Origin: Bog-159 sp963843255
Lineage (GTDB): Bacteria; Acidobacteriota; Terriglobia; Bryobacterales; Bryobacteraceae
DNA length: 64,000 bases
Reading direction: 5' to 3'
Assembly (NCBI GenBank): GCA_963843255.1
Contig: CAWJJQ010000001.1
Location: 124,001-188,000 of the forward strand
Shown: piece after piece, positions 1 to 7,252 of the stretch
How positions within the stretch are numbered: the stretch's first letter is position 1
Layout of the letters: each line of letters opens with the position of its first letter
The notes under the pieces: generated by a model
Told to the model about the DNA's origin: nothing
Seen by the model: the letters and a program-made list of their open reading frames with translations, nothing else
Databases searched by the model: none
Position numbers and translations under genes: made by a program

Positions 1-1182
1 CGTCGCCACATCCATTACAAAAACATTAAAATTTCCGGTCGCGAAACCCCGCGTCCAGGCAAACGCGATAATCTGCCCGTTCGGATGCCACGACGGGTTC
101 GATGCTTCCCCCTCGCCGTTGCTCAGCCGCTGTACGTCCGCTCCGTCCATGTTCATGCGGTAGATTTGCTGCGGGCCCGACCGTCCCGACACAAACACCA
201 TATCGGAGCCTGTCTTCGGATTCACCTTGGGCTCCACCTCTAAAGCGCGTGTGCTCGAAATGCGCCGCAGATTACTCCCGTCGATGTTGGCAATATAAAT
301 CTGCGCCCAACCGGTAGCGCTCGACGAATATACCAATTGCTTGCCATCCGGTGTGAAATTCGCGGTCGCATTCAAAGACGCGACTTGATTATAAAAAGGC
401 AAGCGCCGTCCCGTATCCGTAGAGAGAATAAATATAGCAGGATTGCCGCGAGCGAAGCTAGTAAAAGCGATTTTTGTCCCGTCCGGCGACACTGCCGGCT
501 CGATCGATAACGAGTTCAAATGGCTGATCTGCCTCTGGTTCGACCCATCCGGGTCCATCACCCAGATTTCTTTATGTCCGGACCGGTTAGAAACGAAGTA
601 TATCTTAGTCCCCAGTAGCGAGCTGCCCCCTAATTGGGCAATGATATCCGCTGCGAACTCGTGCGCGGTTTTCTTAGCCCCCGCCTCGTCCGGCGAGCCG
701 AAATAGCGCTTCCCCAGCACCTGCGCCTGCGCCACGCTCGTCTGCCCCACGTTGAACAACCAGCCGTACAGGATCAGCACGTTGTTCTGTACCGCCGTGT
801 AGCCGAATGCCAGGTAGGTGGCCGAAACCGGCGGCGAAGCCCAGTCCGAAAGCCACGCCCCGCCCCCACTGGGCGCCGGCTGCCCCGGACGTTGCGTCTG
901 GTTCTGCGGCTGTTCCTTGAAATCCGATGGCTGCTGCGGCACCTGTAGCGGGTACATCGTCTTGGGAACGATCTTGAACAGACCCGACGCATCCAGATCG
1001 TTGTACAGCGTCTCGTTGAACGCGTTCATCAGTGGCTGCGCCGCCCCGCTGCCCCGCAAATCGGGCACCGCAATGGCCGGGCGGCCGGTATCGACAATCT
1101 TGATGCGGATATCGCTCTGCTGCGCCGCCAGCGTCATCAACAAGCCCGCCGCGGCCGCCGCTAACCACAAAGCTTTTTTCAT
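1..1182 (-). CDS. tolB: TolB, periplasmic Tol-Pal component (C-terminus cut by window edge)
   Basis: Reading the minus strand from 1182 gives 394 codons open to the window edge, beginning MKKALWLAAAAAGLLMTLAAQ, a signal peptide. An N-terminal TolB-type domain follows (DIRIKIVDTG...). Then come WD40/PD40 beta-propeller repeats with the usual phrases: KEIWVMDPDGSN, EPAVSPDGTKIAFTS, QIYIANIDGSNLRRI, EPKVNPKTG and QQIYRMNMDGADVQRLS. TolB is normally about 430 residues, so only the last blade or two are missing. The ATG directly follows the TAA of the upstream TonB-like gene (TAAATG), the end of a tolQ-tolR-tonB/tolA-tolB operon. In the cell it works in the periplasm with Pal and TolA in outer-membrane constriction. 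A pal gene would be expected next, outside the window. Confidence 0.9.
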   Translation of the reverse strand, partial: MKKALWLAAAAAGLLMTLAAQQSDIRIKIVDTGRPAIAVPDLRGSGAAQPLMNAFNETLYNDLDASGLFKIVPKTMYPLQVPQQPSDFKEQPQNQTQRPGQPAPSGGGAWLSDWASPPVSATYLAFGYTAVQNNVLILYGWLFNVGQTSVAQAQVLGKRYFGSPDEAGAKKTAHEFAADIIAQLGGSSLLGTKIYFVSNRSGHKEIWVMDPDGSNQRQISHLNSLSIEPAVSPDGTKIAFTSFARGNPAIFILSTDTGRRLPFYNQVASLNATANFTPDGKQLVYSSSATGWAQIYIANIDGSNLRRISSTRALEVEPKVNPKTGSDMVFVSGRSGPQQIYRMNMDGADVQRLSNGEGEASNPSWHPNGQIIAFAWTRGFATGNFNVFVMDVAT

Positions 1183-1974
1183 TTAGCGCCTCAACTCAAA
1201 CCAGAACTCGACATTGGCGTCGTTGCGTTCATATCCACCCGGTAGTGGTGGAAAAGGACTGGCGTCCAGAATCGCACGTTGCGCCGAGAAGTCCAATGCC
1301 GAATTTCCGCTGCTCTGTACCACCCGCACGTTCTTTACCGAACCGTCCCGCTGCAGATCGAAGGTTACAATCGCCGGCGGTAGCGAATGTATGCGTTGAT
1401 CCACGTCGTTGGTGTGCCATTTCTCCGCCACCCGCTGTTTCAGGATCATCACATAATTGCCAAACCGGTTCCCGAATGGCGACCCTTGCCCGATCCCCAC
1501 CCCGCCCGATCCCGTCTGCCCCATCATCGGCGTCACCAATGCCTGTCCCGCCTGGCTGTAAAGCTGGTTCGGCTGGTCCTGCTGCTTCGCCCGCCAGGTG
1601 TTCTGCGCCGACCGTGCGATCTCCGAAGTCTTAGGATGCGTCTTGCTTTGGATCGGTACCGCGTCCGGCTCTTCCGGGGGCGCCCGCCGCTGTGCCTTGG
1701 CCGCCGGCGGAGGTGTGGGTACCGCGGATTCGGTGGGGTTCGCCAGCGGATTCACGATCCCGCTCCGCGATGGCATCGGAATCTTGTTCACCACGTTGAT
1801 GGCCACGCTCCCCGGCCCGCCCGAGTTCGCGTCGCCCCAGGATTCGTGATGCCCGCTGATCACCGCCCCCCAGAACAGCAGCGTCCCGAAAATCGCTCCG
1901 TGCAGAACCACCGATCCCAATATCGGCCTGCCTAGCGATTCCGGCTGGTCCAGAATGTCGGCGTGCCCCGCCAT
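1183..1974 (-). CDS. TonB/TolA-like energy transducer
   Basis: 263 aa. One N-terminal membrane anchor lies at about residues 18-40 (ILGSVVLHGAIFGTLLFWGAV). A Pro/Ala/Lys-rich periplasmic spacer follows (about 60-125), then a C-terminal TonB fold (about 165-260, with LPPAIVTFDLQRDGSVKNV and ASPFPPLPGG). This domain couples the TolQ/TolR ion-driven motor to outer-membrane partners. Its place between tolR and tolB argues that it acts as the TolA of this operon rather than as a siderophore TonB, but the C-terminal domain is of TonB type. The start overlaps the tolR stop by one base, so translation is probably coupled. Confidence 0.86.
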   Translation of the reverse strand: MAGHADILDQPESLGRPILGSVVLHGAIFGTLLFWGAVISGHHESWGDANSGGPGSVAINVVNKIPMPSRSGIVNPLANPTESAVPTPPPAAKAQRRAPPEEPDAVPIQSKTHPKTSEIARSAQNTWRAKQQDQPNQLYSQAGQALVTPMMGQTGSGGVGIGQGSPFGNRFGNYVMILKQRVAEKWHTNDVDQRIHSLPPAIVTFDLQRDGSVKNVRVVQSSGNSALDFSAQRAILDASPFPPLPGGYERNDANVEFWFELRR

Positions 1975-2420
1975 TACTTACGCCTCTTATCGGCGGCATC
2001 CTCCGGCTGGGTGACTGCGTTCACCTGCAACTTGGCCGCGGCCATGTCGCTCATCACCTCCGCAATCGGTTCCCAGATGGTTTCCTTATCCGCGCGCAGG
2101 TATACCGCCGTGGCCCCGGGGAAACGCCGCTGGATCGCCTCCGGCAGTTCGTGAATGTTCACTTCTTTGTCGTTCAGGTACAGCGTGCCGTCTTTGGTGA
2201 TGTTCACCACCGGCAGCTCTTTTGCGCTGTCCCGCACGTTGCGCGTCTTCGGCACATCCACCTCGATGCCGAACTCCATCACGTGCGCCGTCAGCATGAA
2301 GATGATCAGCAGCACCAGCATCACGTCTACGAATGGGGTGACATTGATGTCGGCCATCGCGCCGAACCCCGCCCGCCGGCGCGACCGCCCGTTACCGCCG
2401 CCGTTCATGGTGATCGCCAC
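1974..2420 (-). CDS. tolR: TolR/ExbD biopolymer transport protein
   Basis: 148 aa, the usual size. The basic N-terminus is followed by the hallmark segment NVTPFVDVMLVLLIIF at about residues 26-42. It carries the conserved membrane Asp of the proton path. A periplasmic domain follows with LPVVNITKDGTLYLNDKEV and VYLRADKETIWEPIAEVM, typical of ExbD/TolR. It sits three bases downstream of tolQ and overlaps the next gene by a base, so it forms part of one transcript. ExbD and TolR cannot be told apart by sequence alone. The neighbouring tolB supports TolR. Confidence 0.93.
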   Translation of the reverse strand: MAITMNGGGNGRSRRRAGFGAMADINVTPFVDVMLVLLIIFMLTAHVMEFGIEVDVPKTRNVRDSAKELPVVNITKDGTLYLNDKEVNIHELPEAIQRRFPGATAVYLRADKETIWEPIAEVMSDMAAAKLQVNAVTQPEDAADKRRK

Positions 2421-2423
2421 GCG

Positions 2424-3107
2424 CTACTCCCCGAAGCTCCGCTCCGCCAGGTTCAGGAACTCCAGCGCGAAGTCGTCCATGCGCGTGCCGATCTCGCGGA
2501 TGGTATGCCCGAAATAGTTATAGAAGATGGCCGCCGGAATGGCCGCCGCCAGTCCCACAGCGGTCGCGATCAAGGCGTCCGCAATGCCCGGCGCCACCGC
2601 CCGCAGGCTGGCGCTGCCCTGCATGCCCAAACCTTGAAACGCCCGAATAATGCCCAGTACCGTGCCGAAAAGTCCGATAAACGGGCTCACTGACGCCGTC
2701 GTCGCCAGCCAGCTCATGTTCCGTTCCAGTTTGGCCAGTTCCTCGCTGGTGCCCAGTTGCAGCGAGCGCTCCAGCGCCAGCTTGTTGGTCACCGAGCCGC
2801 GCGCCTTCGCCTGCCGGTGGACTTCCTCGTAGCCGAACTCGAACACCGCTACCAGCGGCGCGGGCTTGAACTGTTCGCTCGCCACCATCACTGCATCCAA
2901 CCCGCTCGCCTTGCGAAAGGCGCGCAGAAAGCGCCGGTCCGCCGCGCGCGCCGCGCGCAGCCCGTTCCATTTGGAAAATATGATGGCCCAGGAAAAAACA
3001 GAGAAGATCAAAAGGATCGCAAGTACGGCGAGGGTCAGGGGTCCACCCTGCCCAACCATTTCTAGAATGTCGATTTGCAGCAGGAATGCGGGCGCTTCAG
3101 GCGTCAA
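2424..3107 (-). CDS. tolQ: TolQ/ExbB/MotA-family proton channel
   Basis: 227 aa. Three membrane helices are visible: near residues 18-40 (GPLTLAVLAILLIFSVFSWA), 132-158 (ASVSPFIGLFGTVLGIIRAF) and 170-198 (APGIADALIATAVGLAAAIPA). The GLFGTVLGI and ALIATAVGLAAAIPA segments are the family signature of the ion-conducting helices. First gene of the Tol operon, probably transcribed from the 80-bp region upstream. The product forms the inner-membrane motor with TolR. Confidence 0.94.
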   Translation of the reverse strand: MTPEAPAFLLQIDILEMVGQGGPLTLAVLAILLIFSVFSWAIIFSKWNGLRAARAADRRFLRAFRKASGLDAVMVASEQFKPAPLVAVFEFGYEEVHRQAKARGSVTNKLALERSLQLGTSEELAKLERNMSWLATTASVSPFIGLFGTVLGIIRAFQGLGMQGSASLRAVAPGIADALIATAVGLAAAIPAAIFYNYFGHTIREIGTRMDDFALEFLNLAERSFGE

Positions 3108-3227
3108 ACCATCTCCTAATTTTCAAATCTAACATACGGACGCTTTCGGGGCAGCGAAAGACTGATCAACCGAGTCCCATCAGGCACCGATCACCAGCCA
3201 CCAGCCACTATCCACGCCACCAGTTTT

Positions 3228-3345
3228 TCCGCGATACCAGCTTCCAGAACCCGGCCTGCTCCGCCGCTGCGATCAGCCCTTCGAGCCGCGGCGTCGTCAA
3301 TTCCCGCAACCCGTACCAGCATGTCCGTCTCTGCCAGTATAGTCA
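3228..3345 (-). pseudogene. Remnant of a GNAT acetyltransferase (internal deletion)
   Basis: This fragment matches the acetyltransferase gene at 7253-7912 in two blocks. 3287-3345 matches the start (MLVRVAGIDDAA against MLVRLARVDDAA) with its upstream motif. 3228-3286 matches the region encoding LEGLIAAAEQAGFWKLVSR near residue 100 of the intact copy. The roughly 80 codons between are gone, the two blocks are in different frames, and the rest of the C-terminus is missing. It is read here as a decayed paralogue, not a gene. The comparison was made by eye within this window. Confidence 0.6.
3331..3344 (-). promoter_or_regulatory. Promoter-like motif copy 1 (GACTATACTGGCAG)
   Basis: Read on the minus strand, GACTATACTGGCAG holds a TATACT -10-like hexamer about 20 bases before the remnant's ATG. 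The same 14-mer occurs at 7921-7934 before the intact GNAT gene and at 10392-10405 before a permease fragment. No convincing -35 box was found, so promoter function is inferred. Confidence 0.4.
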
Positions 3346-3348
3346 CGT

Positions 3349-3386
3349 GGGGCAGGCCCCCGGCCTGCAAAGGCCTCTCAGGCCGT
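3349..3386. repeat. REP-like double hairpin, copy 1
   Basis: Two adjacent palindromes: GCAGGC..GCCTGC followed by AGGCCTCTCAGGCC. Related elements stand at 19792-19830 and 32881-32916 with different but still complementary arms, so the hairpins rather than the exact bases are kept. A degenerate form may lie near 10030-10060. It lies between the GNAT remnant and the end of the PIN gene. Confidence 0.55.
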
Positions 3387-3426
3387 CTTTTCCCATCACA
3401 TCGGCGAAGTGTCCTACGAATCGCCT

Positions 3427-3909
3427 CTATCCCCTTGAGGTTTTGCCGGAGACGTGGGGCACGGTGGCGTTCAGGATGTCCACGAGTTGCCTCAACGTAC
3501 GGCCCCGGTCGGATGCCTGTTGGTGCAGAAGGTCTGCGGGTGCATCGCCCGGACACCCCACGGTGCCAAATGCTCCGGACCGAAGTGGCGAAGGTTTAAC
3601 GTTACCCTGAACCGCCGCGGCGACTACGTGACGGTCTTTTTCGTCGTTCGTCATTTCCGGAATCGGCGATTCGTAACCGCCGATCCATGCCTCGCCGAAG
3701 GTGGCGCGCAGCTCGTTTTCGAAATGAGCGGTCAGAGAATTGGGCCGCCCGAGTCTCAATTCCGACGTGCGAGTGGTCTCTCGAATAATCTCCTTCGACC
3801 AATTCGGCTCAAAGAGTCGGGGCGGTTCGGCAATGCGCAGCAGCGTATCGCATGAAGAGAAGTTGGCGAGGGCGCAGGCGTCCAGGACCACGAGTGGCGT
3901 GGCCGTCAT
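3427..3909 (-). pseudogene. PIN-domain (VapC-like) toxin with internal frameshifts
   Basis: The open frame is 160 aa. The N-terminal ~95 residues are a good PIN domain with acidic residues in VVLDACALANFSS, IIRETTRTSE and NDEKDRHVVAAAV. After VAAAVQ the frame shows no family features, but the adjacent frame reads VTLNLRHFGPEHLAPWGVRAMHPQTF (in part), the conserved PIN continuation. Some residues before VTLNLRHF also appear to be missing. Near 3525-3540 the original frame again looks family-like (RTLRQLVDILNATVP). So two compensating lesions, near 3606 and 3530, replace the core with out-of-frame residues. The toxin is probably inactive. Its ATG overlaps the antitoxin stop (ATGA). Confidence 0.7.
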
Positions 3910-4124
3910 TCCTGATCGGGGATCAACACTCGCTCACACAAGCCCGCTTCATCTACCGCGCGGCCGATCCTCCGGAGCGCGTCGAGCCGCGCCTGGCCAC
4001 GCTGGCGCTCGTCGAAGAAGTGTCGAACAGCCTGTTCAATCAATTCATCACGGCTCCTGTAGTGGCCGTTAGCGAGTTCTTGCTCGACCTGTTTGGTCAA
4101 GTCCGCTGGCAGCGTTACGTCCAT
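3906..4124 (-). CDS. Ribbon-helix-helix antitoxin (ParD/VapB-like)
   Basis: 72 aa. It begins MDVTLPADLTKQVEQELANG, then YRSRDELIEQAVRHFFDER. This is the beta-strand plus two helices of the CopG/ParD ribbon-helix-helix fold, followed by a charged C-terminal toxin-binding tail. An AAGGA ribosome site lies 7 bases before the ATG. It forms a TA operon with the overlapping PIN gene. The antitoxin reads as intact although its toxin does not. Such proteins usually repress their own promoter, and tandem repeats upstream are candidate operators. Confidence 0.8.
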   Translation of the reverse strand: MDVTLPADLTKQVEQELANGHYRSRDELIEQAVRHFFDERQRGQARLDALRRIGRAVDEAGLCERVLIPDQE

Positions 4125-4140
4125 AACGGTATCCTTATTT

Positions 4141-4164
4141 CATTTCATTCTACATTTCGTTCTA
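4141..4164 (-). promoter_or_regulatory. Tandem 12-bp repeats, candidate antitoxin operator
   Basis: On the + strand CATTTCATTCTA is followed directly by CATTTCGTTCTA: two head-to-tail 12-mers with one mismatch, starting 17 bases upstream of the antitoxin ATG. Ribbon-helix-helix repressors commonly bind tandem or inverted short repeats at this place. Operator function is inferred from position and spacing only. Confidence 0.45.
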
Positions 4165-4232
4165 CGCGTTAGCTGTCGCAAATTCGGGCCGGCAGCGGCG
4201 AATATCGGCAGCCCCAATGCCCGCCGGCCCGC

Positions 4233-4472
4233 TCACCGGAATGCGTCGCCCTTCCGGGATCGGGCCTGCACAGTTGACACGAGGTGCTTTACCAGCCGGT
4301 CCGGCGTCTTCCACCTGCGCACCAGTTTGCCTGGGTCCATGCCATGCTCCGCTACAATATCCCGCAAACCGTCCATATCCAGTTCCCGCAGCCTTCCGCG
4401 TAGCGTTGCTTCGCCTTTAGCAAACACCAGGAATGGATCGAAGGCCGCCGGCTTCCGCCGGTTCCGCGGCAT
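4233..4472 (-). CDS. Small hypothetical basic protein
   Basis: 79 aa, rich in Arg and Lys (MPRNRRKPAAFDPFLVFAKG ... LVRRWKTPDRLVKHLVSTVQ). No signal peptide or membrane segment. The LRDIVAEHGMDPGKLVRRW stretch could be a small helical domain, but I do not recognise the family. A GGAGG ribosome site lies about 10 bases before the ATG, which supports a real gene. It stands alone between the TA pair and a truncated duplicated gene. Confidence 0.5.
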   Translation of the reverse strand: MPRNRRKPAAFDPFLVFAKGEATLRGRLRELDMDGLRDIVAEHGMDPGKLVRRWKTPDRLVKHLVSTVQARSRKGDAFR

Positions 4473-4545
4473 AGGTCCGGAACCTCCGGGAACGTCAAGA
4501 TGACCCAGTTCGCGTTCGATCGCGCCCGCGAGCTCCGGATCTCGC

Positions 4546-4856
4546 TAGTCACCACTCTCGCCGCAAAATTTTCGCTTCCCCCTCAACCACATCCCGCCCC
4601 GAACTTCAGACTCCTCCCTGTCGCCGTGCTCTGCTCGGATTAGGAGGCATATGTCCCCAAACATTCCCCTGACCCCGGCTCAGGAACAGGTGCTGACGCT
4701 GATCGCCGCCGGCGTCACCGTCACCGGCGCGGCGCGTGAAGCCGGCATTCATCGCAATACCGTCGGCAACTGGCTGCGCTCCTCGCCAGCCTTCCGCTGG
4801 GCCTCCATCAGGCGCATTACAATCAGTCGTTGCATTGGCGCGAGCAGAGCGAGCTC
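4546..4856. repeat. 311-bp direct repeat, copy A (of 10401-10712)
   Basis: From TAGTCACCACTC through GAGCTC this stretch is almost identical to 10401-10712. I see one substitution near 4696, a one-base deletion near 4791 and one substitution near 4854. It carries the upstream region and first ~67 codons of the HTH/SEC-C gene. Both copies begin at the sequence TAGTC. Such near-identity means recent duplication or gene conversion between sites 5.9 kb apart. Confidence 0.85.
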
Positions 4857-4860
4857 TTAA
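4651..4860 (+). pseudogene. Truncated, frameshifted copy of the HTH/SEC-C gene
   Basis: The first 49 codons (MSPNIPLTPAQEQV... SSPAFR) equal those of the gene at 10506. A C is then missing (CCGCTGGGC against CCGCCTGGGC), which throws the frame off. The homology stops at 4856 and the frame ends at 4860, giving 69 codons against 189. The SEC-C zinc motif is absent. The good ribosome site (TTAGGAGGCATATG) is kept, so a short HTH peptide could still be made. Confidence 0.75.
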
Positions 4861-5005
4861 TTTATGAGCTCCAAGAGCACCCCAAATGCGTTGATCGCAA
4901 CTGAAAGGGCATGCGCTCAGGAATAAACGCAAGGTAGGGCGCCGCGCCCCCTCCCTTGCCATCGCATCCAAATGATTATAGAATGCCTAGCGGTTCGGAG
5001 ATTAT

Positions 5006-5368
5006 ATGTTCAAACGATTCGTAATTGCAGCTTTCGTGATGCTCGCGTTTGCTGCAGCGGCATCCGCAACCAACGATCCCCCCAAAAAATCGGCAACCGC
5101 AAACAGTTCGACCTTTATCTCAGGTGATCGCCTACGGCTCGGTACGCCTCAGGATGTAATAACGGTCAACGGTTTGCCAATTTTGGCAGTTCGAACTATT
5201 TCCACGTCTGCAACGCCATCCGCGCAGGACATCGCTCCTGCTGGTTCTGTTGTCCTACCTGAAGGTAAGAGATTGGAACAGCCAACCCGGCACCCGAGCT
5301 TACAAAATCATGAACAACCCAAGCCAATTTTCCTACCAGCTTTGGCAGGTCCGACACCGGAGCACTGA
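5006..5368 (+). CDS. Small secreted protein, unknown function
   Basis: 120 aa. The N-terminus MFKRFVIAAFVMLAFAAAAS is a clear signal peptide with an Ala-X-Ala-like cleavage site, and a CGGAG ribosome site precedes the ATG. The mature part has no recognised domain. The last ~57 codons run antisense to the end of the protease gene on the other strand, so the natural 3' end may be lost or the tail may be incidental. I trust the first ~60 residues more than the rest. Confidence 0.45.
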   Translation: MFKRFVIAAFVMLAFAAAASATNDPPKKSATANSSTFISGDRLRLGTPQDVITVNGLPILAVRTISTSATPSAQDIAPAGSVVLPEGKRLEQPTRHPSLQNHEQPKPIFLPALAGPTPEH

Positions 5369-6095
5369 AACCGTTATTCGCTTGCTCCAGGTCAATTAGG
5401 GTATTCAGGTCCACAAACCACTGTTCGGGGTTTTCTACGATCACTCCAACAACGTCGTCGTCATCCGCAATAACCGGACCGCCTGACGCTCCTGCGGTAA
5501 TTGGCATTTGAATTCTGAGCACATCATAATCTGGATAGAGTGGTCTTCCGTTGAGCAATGCCACGGGGACTGGCGGATGCTTGTAACGCGCACTGGCAAT
5601 GCCTTCATAGAGCGCGCGGTCTGTCGCTGATTCCGGGAATCCAATCCCTATCAAGTGCTGGCCGATGGCGATGTCCTCGGGATGCGCTCCAATCCTCAAA
5701 AAGCAGGGCGTTCTGAGTCCGGTTCGAATTAATGCCAAATCTGATCTCGCCCTCGCTCCATCGGCTGGAGAAAGGGCGGGAAGGTTTTGCAGCACATCCA
5801 CCGCGCCCCCTAGTCTGTGGAGCCGGAGCCCCGGTTTGTAGTCCACATCGACCTGAATCGGGCCGCCCGGGACAGACTCCGAAAACTTCGAATTGATCGC
5901 GACGTGGGCGGCGGTCACCATATCGCCGTCCGGAGAGACGAAGAATCCAGTCCCAGTGCCCTGATCCGTGCTTATCTGAACCACGGCACACGAGATGGCC
6001 AGAAACCTATCCGTAAGGGGAGATTGTGCTTTTTTCTTGGCTGGCGCCACTCCCACGAAAATGAGCAATACAACGGTTACCATCAGCGTTCGCAT
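5196..6095 (-). CDS. Secreted trypsin-like serine protease
   Basis: 299 aa from the ATG at 6095, chosen because GGGAG lies 8 bases upstream and a signal peptide follows (MRTLMVTVVLLIFVGVAPA). The upstream in-frame ATG at 6125 lacks these. The catalytic triad is visible in order: His in MVTAAHVAI (~65), Asp in RSDLALIRT (~120) and Ser in GASGGPVIAD (~205), with the oxyanion-type GTGFFVSPDGD before the His. This is the chymotrypsin/HtrA-like (S1) fold without a recognisable PDZ domain. No neighbouring gene suggests a substrate. Its 3' end overlaps the opposite-strand gene at 5006-5368. Confidence 0.8.
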   Translation of the reverse strand: MRTLMVTVVLLIFVGVAPAKKKAQSPLTDRFLAISCAVVQISTDQGTGTGFFVSPDGDMVTAAHVAINSKFSESVPGGPIQVDVDYKPGLRLHRLGGAVDVLQNLPALSPADGARARSDLALIRTGLRTPCFLRIGAHPEDIAIGQHLIGIGFPESATDRALYEGIASARYKHPPVPVALLNGRPLYPDYDVLRIQMPITAGASGGPVIADDDDVVGVIVENPEQWFVDLNTLIDLEQANNGFSAPVSDLPKLVGKLAWVVHDFVSSGAGLAVPISYLQVGQQNQQERCPARMALQTWK

Positions 6096-6348
6096 ATTTT
6101 GTTCTCCCAAGAAGGTATTCGACATTCAGAAATCCATTAAAATTCGCCATCAAATTCTGCAAGTGCGGCAGGCCGGAATCGGACTGACAAAGGGAGTACC
6201 GCTAGACCCGGAACTTCCGCCGGGTCCCAAGCCCGGCGCGTCTCCCGATTTCGCCATTGCTGCACGGTAAGCGGTGCTACTGCAGTCGCAAACCGCCAAC
6301 CTAACGGTTGTTTAATAGTGTTCGCCACTCAGCCATTACAATGACGCA

Positions 6349-6873
6349 TTAGGCTCCTCCTTTCGTGGTCAACCCGCTGACCGGTGCAATGATCGACGCG
6401 CCTGCCCAGGGGCAACTTTTCTTGAACTTTGGGGACAAACGGATGTGAAAAATCGCATTCTGGCCCTTTTCAGTTAGTTCCCATTTCCCATCAGGTGTCT
6501 GCCGCACTTCATCGGCACCCTTCATCGTGGTACTCAAGACCGCCGACACGTTATTGGTGAAATTTGCGGCTCTGGTCGTGACGCCCTCACGTTTCAGAAT
6601 GTCCGCAACGTCGGCAGTCGCCAGTGGGCCTGATTCCAGAACGTCTAGGATCGCCCACCTAACCGAGATATTGGCGTATTTCAGCGAACCAATCAGGCGC
6701 ACCGATGGTGGGACGTTTGAGCCGTAAAGTTCCCTTGCGAGACTGGCGATGGTGTTCTGTTGTTCTTTCAGTTTGGCCTGCAATTCGGAAACCTGGGAAT
6801 GCGTTTGGTCCCGAATCTGGGTGTAATGGTCAAGAACTGCTTGGAGATGCGTCTTGATATCGTCGTTAACCAT
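6349..6873 (-). CDS. Coiled-coil plus winged-helix-like protein, unknown
   Basis: 174 aa. Residues ~8-50 form a coiled coil (HYTQIRDQTHSQVSELQAKL ... IASLARELYG). Residues ~70-130 read like a winged helix (SVRWAILDVLESGPLATADVADILKREG ... VLSTTMKGADEVRQTPDGKW, in part), with the pattern of small DNA-binding HTH proteins. No signal peptide. Isolated gene, no clear partner. A regulator or nucleoid-associated role is possible but not shown. Confidence 0.6.
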   Translation of the reverse strand: MVNDDIKTHLQAVLDHYTQIRDQTHSQVSELQAKLKEQQNTIASLARELYGSNVPPSVRLIGSLKYANISVRWAILDVLESGPLATADVADILKREGVTTRAANFTNNVSAVLSTTMKGADEVRQTPDGKWELTEKGQNAIFHIRLSPKFKKSCPWAGASIIAPVSGLTTKGGA

Positions 6874-7252
6874 ATTTGGATCTATCCTTTAGCAGTATTC
6901 CTAGTACAAAAAACAGTTGCAGGCCACCACAATCCCTGGTATTATGAAAAAGGCGACAAGGACGGTATAGACAGACCGCACCTCTCGCCGACATATAGCG
7001 CAACCAAATGCCGAGCGCTCAAATAATCCAACTCCATTAGTTTTCTGCGTTTACCTCATCCCAAGAGGTTTTCAGCGGGGGCTGACGCCAAGAAGTCGGC
7101 CCCCCTAGCAATATCAAAGCCTAAATCACATTATACCACCCCGCACTTTCCCCAGTCAAACCAGAATTGGACCGCCAACATCCAATATGTTGGCGCTGAT
7201 CAGCAAGGGTTTACGCGATCTGATATTATCTGCTATGCAGCGTATGGTATGC
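6874..7252. other. Gene-free stretch with two strong inverted repeats
   Basis: No credible gene. At 7077-7104 a 10-bp hairpin (GGGGGCTGAC, 8-nt loop, GTCGGCCCCC) contains one pair that is U-G on the + strand but A-C on the other, favouring + strand RNA. No U-tract follows. At 7173-7195 a perfect 9-bp inverted repeat, CGCCAACAT-CCAAT-ATGTTGGCG, looks like a protein-binding operator. Base composition is more AT-rich than the flanks. Confidence 0.5.

Noticed and set aside
674..1168. Long open frame inside tolB on the same strand
   Set aside because: Gly/Arg-rich shadow of the real tolB frame, no ribosome site or family features.
3188..3225. CRISPR-like or minisatellite array of CCACCAGCC units (also near 23460 and 50405)
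   Set aside because: Only two or three imperfect units without spacers; simple low-complexity sequence.
6137..6328. 63-codon minus-strand frame downstream of the coiled-coil gene
   Set aside because: No ribosome site, no recognisable domain; too weak to report as a gene.
7077..7104. Intrinsic terminator
   Set aside because: Good stem but no T-run on either side, so only reported as a hairpin.
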